64,000 nucleotides of DNA, taken from assembly GCA_022826565.1 (NCBI GenBank), contig JAJDUP010000012.1, positions 372,001 to 436,000 on the forward strand. Direction: 5' to 3'. Each line of letters starts with the position of its first letter. The stretch's first letter is position 1. The DNA comes from Gemmatimonadota bacterium. GTDB taxonomy: Bacteria; Gemmatimonadota; Gemmatimonadetes; Longimicrobiales; Gaopeijiaceae. The translations under genes were made by a program, and so were the position numbers. Shown one piece after another: positions 42,532-51,110 of the stretch. A model generated the notes under the pieces. That model ran no database searches, was not told the DNA's origin, and saw only the letters and a list, made by a program, of their open reading frames with translations.

Positions 42532-43934
42532 GCGCCGCGACGGACACGTTGACCCTGGCGCTGAAGGAGCAGGAGGAGGGGCTCCTCAACTGCGTGCACT
42601 GCGGGTTCTGCCTGCCGGCCTGCCCGACCTACCGGCGCCTGGGCGACGAGGCCGATTCGCCGCGTGGCCGCCTGCACCTGATGCGCGCGGTGGTGGAGGA
42701 CCGGCTGTCGGCCGATTCCGACGCCTTCCAGCGTCACATCAGCCGTTGCCTGGGGTGCCGGGCCTGCGAGCCGGTGTGTCCCTCCGGCGTCGCCTACGGC
42801 CAGCTCCTGGAGCTTGCGCGCCAGGTCGGCGGGGAAGCTCGTCGTCCCCCCCTCCTCAACCGCCTCTTGCTGCGCGTCTTCGGGACCGGCTGGATCGCCC
42901 GCCCCGCCATGTTCGCGGCACGGATGCTGCGCGCCACCGGCATTCCCGCCCTTTCGGCACGGCTGCTCTCCGGCGATTCGACGCCGAAGGGCGCGCGCCT
43001 CGGGGTAGCCATGCTGGCAGCATCCGGTTCGGCCGGCGCGCTCCCCGAGGCGGCAGACCCGGCACACCCGGCGAGCGATCCGGCCGCGGGCAGCGATCGC
43101 TCGAGCGGCAACGGCACCCCCCCTGCGGATTCCACCCCGCCCGCCGCCCCCACCGCTGCGCTCGCCGCTTCACCCCCGCCCACCACCGTCGGCCTCCTCA
43201 CGGGATGCGTCCAGGCCGGCCTCTTCTCCCGCGTGAACGAAGCCACCGCCCGGGTGCTCGAGGCCAACGGCTACGAGGTCGTCCCCGTACCCGGCCAGGG
43301 CTGCTGCGGCGCGCTCCACGCCCACGCGGGCGACCTGGAGGCCGCGCGCGCCATGGCCCGGCGCAACGTGGAGGCCTTCGAGACGGCCGGCGTCGACCTC
43401 CTCGCCATGAATGCCTCCGGGTGCGGCGCGGCGATGGCCGAATACGGCACCCTCCTCGCGCACGACGACCGGATGGCGGAACGGGCCGCCGCGTTGGCTG
43501 CACGCGTCCGGGACGTCTCCGAGCTCCTCGCCGCGCGCGGCCCCCTCCCCGGCGCCGAAGTGCCGATGCAGGTCACCTGGGACGCGCCCTGCCACCTCCT
43601 CCATGCGCAGGGCGTTGCGAGCCCGCCCACGACCGTGCTGAATGCTGTCCCGGGCCTCGAAGTGCTGCCCCTCGCCGGCGCACAGGAGTGCTGCGGCGGG
43701 GCCGGAATCTACGGACTCACCCACCCGCGCCTCGGCGGCTGGATCGGGGCGGACAAGGTGCGGAGCGTACTCGACAGCGGCGCGGCGGCACTGGTCACCG
43801 GCAACCCCGGCTGCATGATGCAGATCGGGGCAGGGCTCCGGCTGCGGGGGAGCAGCGTGCCGGTGCTGCATCTTGTGGAAATCCTCGACGAAAGCTATCG
43901 GCGGGCCGGCCGCTACCGACCGGAGGTGCCATGA
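42528..43934 (+). CDS. glcF: Glycolate oxidase iron-sulfur subunit GlcF
   Basis: 468 residues from a GTG start. Two [4Fe-4S] motifs lie in CVHCGFCLPACPTY and CLGCRACEPVCPSG. A Pro/Ala/Ser-rich linker (about 160-215) precedes two CCG domains (QGCCGALHAHAGD and QECCGGAGIYG), which bind a second type of cluster and the quinone side. It carries electrons from GlcDE to menaquinone or ubiquinone. The gene overlaps the M20 peptidase gene by 4 bases. Confidence 0.93.
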   Translation: MSAATDTLTLALKEQEEGLLNCVHCGFCLPACPTYRRLGDEADSPRGRLHLMRAVVEDRLSADSDAFQRHISRCLGCRACEPVCPSGVAYGQLLELARQVGGEARRPPLLNRLLLRVFGTGWIARPAMFAARMLRATGIPALSARLLSGDSTPKGARLGVAMLAASGSAGALPEAADPAHPASDPAAGSDRSSGNGTPPADSTPPAAPTAALAASPPPTTVGLLTGCVQAGLFSRVNEATARVLEANGYEVVPVPGQGCCGALHAHAGDLEAARAMARRNVEAFETAGVDLLAMNASGCGAAMAEYGTLLAHDDRMAERAAALAARVRDVSELLAARGPLPGAEVPMQVTWDAPCHLLHAQGVASPPTTVLNAVPGLEVLPLAGAQECCGGAGIYGLTHPRLGGWIGADKVRSVLDSGAAALVTGNPGCMMQIGAGLRLRGSSVPVLHLVEILDESYRRAGRYRPEVP

Positions 43935-45079
43935 CACAGCTCAGCGTGACCATGCGGGAAGCGGAAAAACGGGCTGACGAATGCACGGAGTTGCTGCATC
44001 GTCTCGTGACGACCGAATCGCCCACCGGCAACGAGGCGGCGAATCTCGCCGTGGCCGACATCCTCGAGGACGCGCTGATCCGGGCGGGAGGCCGGGTCGA
44101 GCGCCTCCCGTCGCCCAGGCTCGGCGCGCATCTCCTGGCCCGGTTCGCGGGATCGGACAACGGAAACGAACGGCCTCTCCTCGTCGTGGGGCACATGGAC
44201 ACCGTCCATCCCCTCGGCACGCTCGAGCAGTTCCCGTACGCCGTGACGGACGGGCGGATCCAGGGTCCCGGCGTCTACGACATGAAGAGCGGTGTCGCGG
44301 TCTCCATCTTCGCGCTGCGGCTCCTGGCGGAAAGGGGCGCGGGCCCGAAGTCGGATCTCTCCTTCCTGATCACCTGCGACGAGGAATGGGGATCGCCCAC
44401 CTCGCGGGAGCTGATCGAGGCGGAAGCGCGTGCGTCCCGGGCGGCGCTGGTGGTCGAGCCGTCGGTGCCCGGCGGGGGCGTCAAGAGCCGCCGCAAGGGC
44501 GTGAGCGCATATGTGCTCAGCGTTGCCGGGAAGCCCGCGCACGCCGGAATCGAACCGGAGGCGGGGGCGAGCGCGGTGCACGAAATCGCCCGCCAGATCT
44601 GCCGCATATACGACCTGGCGGACCCCGCGGCCGGAACGACGGTGAGTGTGGGCGTCATTTCCGGCGGCACAACCGAGAATGTTGTGGCCGCCGCAGCGAA
44701 ATGCACAATCGACGTGCGCTTCTGGACTCTGGATGAGGCGCGCCGGGTCGACGCGGCACTGCGGGCGTCGAAGCCTTTCGACAAGCGCTGCAACCTCACG
44801 CTCGACGGAGGCATAAACAGGGGCGCGCTGGAAAAAACCCCGGCGTCGAATCGACTGTTCCAAGCGGCGCGCCTGCTCGCCGGGCAACTCGGGTTCGAAC
44901 TTGGCGAGGGCAGGACGGGCGGAGGGAGCGACGGCAATCTGACCTCGGCCGTCGGCTGTCCCACCCTGGACGGCCTGGGACCGGACGGTGGCGGCGCACA
45001 TACTCTGGGCGAGCACATTCTCTTGAACGATTTGCCGCGGCGGGTTGCGCTGATGGCCGCCCTGTTTGAGACCATGTAG
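43931..45079 (+). CDS. M20 family carboxypeptidase (glutamate carboxypeptidase-like)
   Basis: 382 residues from an ATG within the glcF stop (ATGA). Zinc and catalytic motifs are VVGHMDTVHPLG, GPGVYDMKSG, TCDEEWGSPTS, a metal-binding VEPSVPGGG and final GGGSDGNLTS. This is the carboxypeptidase G2-like branch of the family, which removes a C-terminal Glu or acyl group, or hydrolyses N-acyl amino acids. Coupling to glcDEF is unexpected. It is followed downstream by a basic small protein and a racemase candidate on the same strand. Confidence 0.88.
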   Translation: MTQLSVTMREAEKRADECTELLHRLVTTESPTGNEAANLAVADILEDALIRAGGRVERLPSPRLGAHLLARFAGSDNGNERPLLVVGHMDTVHPLGTLEQFPYAVTDGRIQGPGVYDMKSGVAVSIFALRLLAERGAGPKSDLSFLITCDEEWGSPTSRELIEAEARASRAALVVEPSVPGGGVKSRRKGVSAYVLSVAGKPAHAGIEPEAGASAVHEIARQICRIYDLADPAAGTTVSVGVISGGTTENVVAAAAKCTIDVRFWTLDEARRVDAALRASKPFDKRCNLTLDGGINRGALEKTPASNRLFQAARLLAGQLGFELGEGRTGGGSDGNLTSAVGCPTLDGLGPDGGGAHTLGEHILLNDLPRRVALMAALFETM

Positions 45080-45114
45080 ACGCTCGGCAAGCGGCCTTTC
45101 ACCGATTTTGCCGG

Positions 45115-45149
45115 TTGCAACTTTTGCCGGGCTTTCATAGTGTATACAC
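45115..45149 (+). promoter_or_regulatory. Promoter-like segment with a GTGTATACAC palindrome
   Basis: TTGCAA (45115-45120), a 17-base spacer and TAGTGT (45138-45143) form a weak sigma-70 promoter. The perfect 10-base palindrome GTGTATACAC (45140-45149) overlaps its -10 and could be an operator. It lies 76 bases before the small basic protein gene. Confidence 0.35.
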
Positions 45150-45224
45150 GCATCTTGACGGTGCGTGCTTGTCGACCGCCCCAAATCGGGGTTTCCGCAA
45201 CCCACAGCTGGAGATCTGCAACAG

Positions 45225-45662
45225 ATGGACGCAGCAACGAAGAAGAGCTACGAGAATGCGCTCAAACAGGCCCAGGCCGAGCTGGCAAACCACGAAAAGC
45301 GCGGCGCGGCGCTCCGCCAGACGGTTGATGCTCTGAAGGGCCTGTTGGCGCTGGGTCCGGCAGAGGCGCCGGCGAAGCGCCGGGCGCCGGTCCGCAGGAG
45401 AAGGCGGAAGAAGAAGGCCACGAACCATCCGCCGATTCCATCCGGACTTTTCCGGGGCATGGGACCGACCGCCGCCTACCGCAAGTTCGTGGCGAGGTTC
45501 GGTGCCGACCATCCGGTTCCCGCGATCCGCGATGCGCTCCTGGCTGGTGGCGTGAGGACCAAGTCCTCCACGTCATTGCTCACCGGCATCCATTCGGTCC
45601 GGCGGCGGGACGCGATGAAAGCGAAGGCTGAAGGCGCGGGCGGCGAGAGCGGCGGCGAGTAG
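45225..45662 (+). CDS. Small basic protein with coiled coil and possible winged-helix domain, unknown function
   Basis: 145 residues from the ATG with GGAG upstream; the frame extends back 20 codons to 45165. Residues 1-45 are a heptad-like helix (QAQAELANHEKRGAALRQ). Residues about 50-66 form a dense basic run (KRRAPVRRRRRKKK) able to bind nucleic acid. The rest (GPTAAYRKFVARFGADHP, then AIRDALLAGGVRT) resembles a short helix-turn-helix or HARE-HTH-like fold. I do not recognise the family. It may be a DNA-binding or silencing protein for the neighbouring genes. Codon use is like its neighbours. Confidence 0.6.
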   Translation: MDAATKKSYENALKQAQAELANHEKRGAALRQTVDALKGLLALGPAEAPAKRRAPVRRRRRKKKATNHPPIPSGLFRGMGPTAAYRKFVARFGADHPVPAIRDALLAGGVRTKSSTSLLTGIHSVRRRDAMKAKAEGAGGESGGE

Positions 45663-45716
45663 TTCCTCCGGGGCGAGTCGCCGGACCTCAACCACAAACA
45701 CAAGCGTCCCAAACAC

Positions 45717-46826
45717 ATGCGCATTGACAGGGCTGTCCTGCGGGAGATCCCGCTCGAGCTCCGGGAGTTCTTTGAAATCAGCAGCGGCGGCACCAAGGCC
45801 CGCCGTGTACTCCTGTTGACCCTCGAAGCGGACGGGATCACCGCCTGGTCGGAGTGCGTAGCCGGAGAAACCCCGGGCTACACGTACGAAACGGCCGATA
45901 CGGCCTGGTTTGTCCTGACCCGCTGGCTGCTGCCGGCGCTGGTGCGCAGCGAGTTCGACGACGGGCGCCAGCTGCACCCGGTCCCGTGGCTGCGGGGCCA
46001 TCCCATGGCCCGCGCGGCGATCGAAATGGGCGGATGGGATCTCGAAGCCAGGCGGCGCGGAATATCCCTGAGAGACCTGGTGGGAGGGACGATGGATGCC
46101 GTGCCCGTCGGAGTTTCGATCGGCATTCAGAAGAGCGACGACGCGCTTTGTGCCAAGGTCGAGCAGTACATCGACGAGGGCTATCGCAAGATAAAGATCA
46201 AAATCAAGCCGGGCAGAGATGTGGAGATGCTGGGTGCGGTCAGAAAGCGTTTTCCCGATGTGCCCATAATGGCTGATGCAAACTCTGCATATGCCCTGCC
46301 CGACGATCTTCCGCGCCTCAAGGCGATGGACGATCACGACCTGATGATGATCGAACAGCCGCTTTCATATGAAGACGTGCTGGACCATTCGCTATTGCAG
46401 AAGCAAATAGAAACGCCCGTTTGCCTTGATGAATCAATACGCTCGCCCGGCGATGCCCGTCTGGCTTTAAGTCTCAATGCCGGCCGGATCATCAACATCA
46501 AACCCGGGCGGGTAGGCGGTTTCAGGTCTTCGATTGCCATACACGACGCCTGCCGCGCCGCGGGCTGGCCCGTCTGGTGCGGAGGCATGCTCGAATCGGG
46601 CGTCGGGCGCGCGTACAACGTCGCGCTCGCCACACTGCCCGGCTTTACGATTCCGGGAGACATATCGAATTCCCGGCGGTATTGGTCGAGGGATATCGTA
46701 TCGCCGGAATTCGAGATGATCGACGGCATGATGCCCGTCCCGGACGGCCCCGGGATCGGCGTCGCCCCCGACATCGAGCGCATCGAGGCGCTGACCACGC
46801 GCAAGGAAGTCTTCGAGGCGCAGTAG
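45717..46826 (+). CDS. Enolase-superfamily N-acylamino acid racemase / o-succinylbenzoate synthase
   Basis: 369 residues. MLE-type enolase superfamily with catalytic Lys pair in YRKIKIKIKPG, metal ligands in MADANSAYAL, MMIEQPLSYEDV and CLDESI, the second Lys in INIKPGRVGG, and GGMLESGVGRAYNVAL at the C-terminus. The GGMLESGVGRA ending matches the NSAR/OSBS subfamily, which either makes o-succinylbenzoate for menaquinone or racemises N-acylamino acids; many members do both. No other men gene is in the window, whereas M20 deacylases are, so racemase activity is plausible. The stop abuts a repeat end (fragment C). Confidence 0.85.
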   Translation: MRIDRAVLREIPLELREFFEISSGGTKARRVLLLTLEADGITAWSECVAGETPGYTYETADTAWFVLTRWLLPALVRSEFDDGRQLHPVPWLRGHPMARAAIEMGGWDLEARRRGISLRDLVGGTMDAVPVGVSIGIQKSDDALCAKVEQYIDEGYRKIKIKIKPGRDVEMLGAVRKRFPDVPIMADANSAYALPDDLPRLKAMDDHDLMMIEQPLSYEDVLDHSLLQKQIETPVCLDESIRSPGDARLALSLNAGRIINIKPGRVGGFRSSIAIHDACRAAGWPVWCGGMLESGVGRAYNVALATLPGFTIPGDISNSRRYWSRDIVSPEFEMIDGMMPVPDGPGIGVAPDIERIEALTTRKEVFEAQ

Positions 46827-46857
46827 CAGTCCCAAGAGAATCCGCGCGTCATCGCGG
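46825..46857. repeat. Fragment (left end) of the interspersed repeat, copy C
   Basis: From the last bases of the racemase stop codon, AGCAGTCC followed by GAGAATCCGCGCGTC matches the left end of copy B at about 21 of 26 positions, then diverges. It lies in a convergent intergenic gap of 52 bases. A short GC-rich segment completes the gap. Confidence 0.45.
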
Positions 46858-46878
46858 CCGGCGGCCCCGGCTCAGCGA

Positions 46879-48639
46879 TCAGGCGGGGCGGAGGCACGCC
46901 GGACAGTAGCGCCATCGCCGGTCCAGGGGCTGGCCGCAGGCGCAGGTGCTCTGGCGTGGCCGTCCGCACATGGGACAGCCGGCACTCTCCGGGGGAAGTG
47001 TCGCGCCGCAGCCGCTGCAGTGCAGGGTGGCGCCCCGGGTGACGGCGATGATGTCCCCGGCTTCGTGCGGCGTGGTCACGCCCTGGGCGACCTGGCGCAG
47101 GGCGTCGCGGGCCATCGACCCCATTCCCCCGCGCCGGGCCAGAGCGCGCAGCGCTGTTATCGAGGCGCCGCTCGTCACCGCGGTCCGGATCTCGTCATTG
47201 ACCACCAGGACCTCGAAGACGCCGCTGCGGCCCCGGTAGCCGTCGGTGCACGCCGAGCACTTTCCGCCCCCGCGTCCCCAACAGCGCGAACACTGCCTTC
47301 TCACCAGCCGCTGCGCGACGACGCCCGCAAGGCCGCCGGCAACCAGAAAGGGCGGCACGCCCATCTCGAGGAGCCGCACGACGGCCCCCGGTGCGTCGAC
47401 CGTGTGGATCGTGGTGAGCACGAGGTGGCCGGTCACCGCCGCCGACATCGCGATCTCCGCGGTCTCGCGGTCGCGGATCTCGCCCACAAGGATCACGTCG
47501 GGGTCCTGCCGCAGAATGGCGCGCAGCCCGGACGGAAAGTCGACCCCGGCCCTCCGGTCGATCTCCATCTGCGCGACACCCGGGAAGCGGTACTCGACCG
47601 GGTCTTCCAGCGTCACGATGTTGATGGTGCCGCGAGACAGCTCGGAGACTGCGCCGGACAGGGTGGTCGTCTTCCCGCTGCCGGTGGGCCCCGCGGCGAT
47701 CAGGACTCCCTGGCGGCGTCTCAGTATGCTCCGCAGCCTTCCCAGGTCGTGCGACGAGAGGCCCAGCGAGGACAGGTCGGGCGGCGCCTCTCCGGGATCC
47801 AGGAGGCGCAGTACCGCCTTCTCGCCCTCGGGCGTGGGAATGGTGGACACGCGCACGGTCACCTCGGCGCTGCCCCTTCTGGTGGTGAAACCCCCGTCCT
47901 GAGGCCGGCGCCGCACGGAGATGTCGAGCCCGGCCATGATCTTCACGCGGGATATGGCCGCGCGATGGGTGCCTGGTGGCAGTTCGGTCGCGGTCACCAG
48001 GCCGCCGTCGACGCGCAGCCTGACCCGGGATCCCGTGCCCACGGCCTCGATGTGTATGTCGCTGGCCCGGCTGTCCATCGCGCTGGCGATGATGTGGTCG
48101 ACGATGCGGACGATCGGGGTCGCGGCCGCTTCCTCTTCCAGCCGGCGCGCGTCGGCGGCGGGCGCGGGGGCCGCCGCCGCGTCCAATCCTTCGAGGAGTT
48201 CGGGGAGCGCGCCGCCGTACGCCTTGAGCACCCCCTCGGCGAGGGCCGACTCCGCCGCAACGACCGCTTCTACGTGGCACCCCGACTGAAACGACAGATC
48301 GTCGATCAGCGCCGTGTCGAGCGGATCGGCCATGGCGACCTTGAGGAGCCGCCCCTCGACGGTGAGCGGCAACACGCCCTTCGCCCGCGCGACCGCGGCG
48401 TCGATCCTGCGTATGGCGGCGTCCTCGGGCCGAAACGGCGGCTCGACGAACGCGAGATCGAGCTGTGCGGCGAGTGTCCGCGCCATCCGCGCCTCTCCGA
48501 CGGCTCCCTGACGCAGCAGCACCTCACGCAGGCTGCGCCCCGACCGGCGCTGTTCATTCCGGGCGGCGGCGAGCGCCCCGGCGGGGAGCGCTCCACCGTC
48601 GACGAGGAGTTGGCCGAGAACTTCGTCGCGCGCTGCCAT
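46879..48639 (-). CDS. GspE/PilB-type secretion/pilus ATPase with C-terminal zinc-ribbon tail
   Basis: 586 residues. An N-terminal MshEN-like domain (about 1-140) has LLVDGGALPAG and RMARTLAAQLDLAF. The ATPase core has Walker A AAGPTGSGKTTT, TLEDPVEYRFPG, the Walker B region DVILVGEIRDRETAEIA and TIHTVDAPGAVVR. The usual tetra-Cys element is shortened to CSRCWGRGGGKCSAC. Uniquely, about 65 residues follow with two extra zinc-ribbon pairs (CSGC...CPMC and CACG...CPAC). It powers type II secretion or type IV pilus assembly. No other gsp or pil gene is in the window. Confidence 0.88.
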   Translation of the reverse strand: MAARDEVLGQLLVDGGALPAGALAAARNEQRRSGRSLREVLLRQGAVGEARMARTLAAQLDLAFVEPPFRPEDAAIRRIDAAVARAKGVLPLTVEGRLLKVAMADPLDTALIDDLSFQSGCHVEAVVAAESALAEGVLKAYGGALPELLEGLDAAAAPAPAADARRLEEEAAATPIVRIVDHIIASAMDSRASDIHIEAVGTGSRVRLRVDGGLVTATELPPGTHRAAISRVKIMAGLDISVRRRPQDGGFTTRRGSAEVTVRVSTIPTPEGEKAVLRLLDPGEAPPDLSSLGLSSHDLGRLRSILRRRQGVLIAAGPTGSGKTTTLSGAVSELSRGTINIVTLEDPVEYRFPGVAQMEIDRRAGVDFPSGLRAILRQDPDVILVGEIRDRETAEIAMSAAVTGHLVLTTIHTVDAPGAVVRLLEMGVPPFLVAGGLAGVVAQRLVRRQCSRCWGRGGGKCSACTDGYRGRSGVFEVLVVNDEIRTAVTSGASITALRALARRGGMGSMARDALRQVAQGVTTPHEAGDIIAVTRGATLHCSGCGATLPPESAGCPMCGRPRQSTCACGQPLDRRWRYCPACLRPA

Positions 48640-48807
48640 GGCAAAAGCTGCCGCCCCGCGAAGGGCGATGCCATGGCCGGATGGGACTACCGCGCGCCGG
48701 GCCGCCGGTGTCCACCCGCGCGGGCCAGGATGGTGTTCCCCGTCCGCGGGCGGGGAGGGGGAGACCCGAGGGTCGGCGGGCCGCGGGGCGAGAGATGCCC
48801 CGGGGCT

Positions 48808-49377
48808 CTACAGGCTCGGCGTGTTGGGGCGCAGATCCAGGGTGACCTCGGCCGCGACATGGCCGATGTCGGCGCGGTCCTTGAGGGCGTCGCGCAGGCG
48901 CGGCTCGATCTTCCGGTAGGCCGCCAGAACGCCGTCGCGCAGCCGAAGGCGCAGAACCTTGATCGCGTTCACGTCCGGACGGCTGGTCCGGGTCTGCTTC
49001 TTGGCTTCCTCGAGGTCGCGCGGCGTGATTCCGAAGGGCACCACCCCCACGTCGTCGTGCCGCTCGGAGTCGAGGTAGTGGACCGAGACGCTCACGTCGC
49101 CGCGTGCCGTCTGGTGCGAGATGTCGCCGATGGCGCGAAAGCGGGCCGCGAGTGGCCCGATCTCGGTGCCCTGGGCCGCCCGGCGGTACCCCGACTCCAC
49201 CAGGCCGAAGAGCCGCCGCATCCGCTCCGGAGTCGTGGAATCACCATCGGGAATGTCGGTGTCCAGCTCCTTGCCACGGGCCTGGCGGTCGTTCAACGAC
49301 AGCGCCCGCTCCATGTCCCGGCTCCGGGCACGGTCGATGTTCTCGAGAATCCTGTCCGGGTTTGTCCTGTAGCTCAT
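48808..49377 (-). CDS. Hypothetical protein, no recognised family
   Basis: 189 residues from the inner ATG (MSYRTNPDRILENID), chosen because AGGTGAT lies directly before it; a longer frame begins at 49419. The protein is soluble, highly charged, with an N-terminal helix rich in Arg and Asp (RARSRDMERALSLNDRQ), a VSVHYLD strand region and a long basic helix toward the end (IKVLRLRLRDGVLAAYRK). No signal peptide or membrane segment. I do not recognise it. It lies upstream of the ATPase gene (168-base gap, same strand) and divergent from the exported protein at 49573. Confidence 0.5.
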   Translation of the reverse strand: MSYRTNPDRILENIDRARSRDMERALSLNDRQARGKELDTDIPDGDSTTPERMRRLFGLVESGYRRAAQGTEIGPLAARFRAIGDISHQTARGDVSVSVHYLDSERHDDVGVVPFGITPRDLEEAKKQTRTSRPDVNAIKVLRLRLRDGVLAAYRKIEPRLRDALKDRADIGHVAAEVTLDLRPNTPSL

Positions 49378-49572
49378 ATCACCTCGGGTGTTGTCCCTGC
49401 CAATGCCCTCAAGTGCCAATACCCTGCGTCCTGACGCGCCCTCTCAAGCGGCGAGAACGATAACGCCATCCGGTTTGCCCGGCCAGAATCGGCGGGGTAG
49501 CTTGGTGCGGCGGCCGGTGCGCGGATGCTCTGGCGGCCGTCCGACAACAGCCTGAAGACCCGGAGGTTCTCC

Positions 49573-50397
49573 ATGTCCCGAAGTATCATCATATCTGCCT
49601 GTGCCTGCGTCCTTTCCGTCCCCGCGCAGGCGCTCGGCGCGCAGGGCGCGGGTGGGAGTCTGGCCCACGGCGTTCCCGAAAACCCGGCCGCCACCTACCG
49701 CTTTGCGGACACCCTGGTCACGTCGATGAACACCCCGACCGGGGCCATGCAAATCGATATCACGACCTCGGCCACCCTGGCAACCGCGTTCTCGGCCGAC
49801 CCGGGGGGAGTGCGCGTCACGGCGACGCTGCAGGGTCTGAGCATGACCATGGCGAACCCCATGATGGGATCGCAGACCCTCGAACCGGAGGCGACCGGCG
49901 ACTTCGTCTTCGTCATGGACCCGCAGGGTACCGTCAACCTCCTGTCGACCCCCGAGATCGAGGGTCCCGCAGGGTCGACGGCGGCCGTCACGGGCATGCC
50001 GTACGAACTCTTCCCGCACCTGCCCGGCACCGCGGCCCAGCCTGGGGACAGCTGGTCGAACACGGTCAGCCGGTCGCAGGAAACGCCGGAATCGACTGCG
50101 ACAACCACCACCGAATACACTTACACCCTTGTCGGCGACACGGTCGTGAATGGCCGCACGCTTGTCAGAATCGACATTGCGGCCGACGTGGAAACGCAGG
50201 GGACGGTGGACATGGGCGGAATGTCCGCGGACCAGAGTATCACGGGTACGGACACCGGTTTCGCCCTCTGGGACATGGAGGCGGGCCAGCTCCATTCAAT
50301 GAAGATCGAGCGCGCCTACACCGGCAGCATGAACACCCCCATGGGCTCGATGGCAATGGAGATTTCCGGAACTTCGCACCGCCGGCTGGAGAACTGA
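49573..50397 (+). CDS. Exported beta-rich protein of unknown function
   Basis: 274 residues from an ATG with GGAGG upstream. A signal peptide with a Cys-containing core (IIISACACVLSV) is cleaved after LGAQ. The mature region is Thr/Ser/Met-rich and beta-strand-like, with repeated segments around MTMANPMMGSQ and GSMNTPMGSMAM, typical of periplasmic or cell-surface proteins of low complexity. A motif TTTEYTYTLVGDTVVNGRTL suggests a beta-sandwich. The gene ends 1 base before the next start, so it forms an operon with the Yip1 protein. Confidence 0.6.
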   Translation: MSRSIIISACACVLSVPAQALGAQGAGGSLAHGVPENPAATYRFADTLVTSMNTPTGAMQIDITTSATLATAFSADPGGVRVTATLQGLSMTMANPMMGSQTLEPEATGDFVFVMDPQGTVNLLSTPEIEGPAGSTAAVTGMPYELFPHLPGTAAQPGDSWSNTVSRSQETPESTATTTTEYTYTLVGDTVVNGRTLVRIDIAADVETQGTVDMGGMSADQSITGTDTGFALWDMEAGQLHSMKIERAYTGSMNTPMGSMAMEISGTSHRRLEN

Positions 50398-50398
50398 C

Positions 50399-51109
50399 AT
50401 GATCGACGAGAGCGCCGCCGCCACTGCCGACCGGGTAGAACCCGAACTGCCGCCCCGTCCGCCCTTCTTCTATCGCATGTGGATGGTCTTCGTGCAGCCC
50501 GGCAAGCTGTACAGGGACCTGGTGCGGAACCCGGCCTGGTTTCCGATAACGCTGATCGTGGCGGCCGTAACCGCCACGGTCATGTGGTTCACTCCGGAGG
50601 AGCTGTTCCGGCAGGCGGCGCTGAGCGGCGTCAGCGGGGACCAGGCGGCCGAATTCGCCGAGCAGATGGCCCAGGTTCCCCCCATCCTGATCAAGGGAGG
50701 GGCCGTCGGGACGGCGTTCCTGGGAAGTCTCCTGTTCCCGATCGTCCTCAGCGCGATCACCTACGTGGCGTTCGTCTTCATCCGCGGCGACGAAGCCCGC
50801 TTCAAGCAGCACCTCTGCGTGGTCGCGCACGCCGGAATCATCAGCGTGCCGGGGGCGATTCTGAACGGAATCGTCAACAACCGCGGCGGCGCCCTCGAGG
50901 AAACCCTGTCGGTCGGCACCTTCTTCCCTTTCCTCCCCGAAGGGTACCTCACCGAACTGCTGCTCGCACTCGATCTGTTCCAGCTGTGGGGCGCGGTCGT
51001 CGTCGGCATCGGACTGGCCGCGATCGATCCAAGGCGGCGCGCGGGCTCCACGGTGGTTGTCCTGCTGGCGCTGGTGTTGGTGGTTGGTTTGATCAGGGCG
51101 GCTTTCTAA
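50399..51109 (+). CDS. Yip1-domain membrane protein
   Basis: 236 residues with about five transmembrane segments. The opening FFYRMWMVFVQPGKLYRDLVRNP is the bacterial Yip1 domain start (family: a conserved F..PG..F). Segments include PITLIVAAVTATVMWF, GTAFLGSLLFPIVLSAITYV and a C-terminal VVVLLALVLVVGLI. In eukaryotes Yip1 proteins bind Rab GTPases; in bacteria the role is unknown. The stop is followed at once by repeat copy D, so the element begins 2 bases after the coding sequence. Confidence 0.82.
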   Translation: MIDESAAATADRVEPELPPRPPFFYRMWMVFVQPGKLYRDLVRNPAWFPITLIVAAVTATVMWFTPEELFRQAALSGVSGDQAAEFAEQMAQVPPILIKGGAVGTAFLGSLLFPIVLSAITYVAFVFIRGDEARFKQHLCVVAHAGIISVPGAILNGIVNNRGGALEETLSVGTFFPFLPEGYLTELLLALDLFQLWGAVVVGIGLAAIDPRRRAGSTVVVLLALVLVVGLIRAAF

Positions 51110-51110
51110 T

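Noticed and set aside
42449-43930. Long N-terminal extension of the second M20 peptidase
   Set aside because: It overlaps glcF in another frame and is Arg/Pro-rich; the ATG at 43931 overlaps the glcF stop in the usual coupled way.
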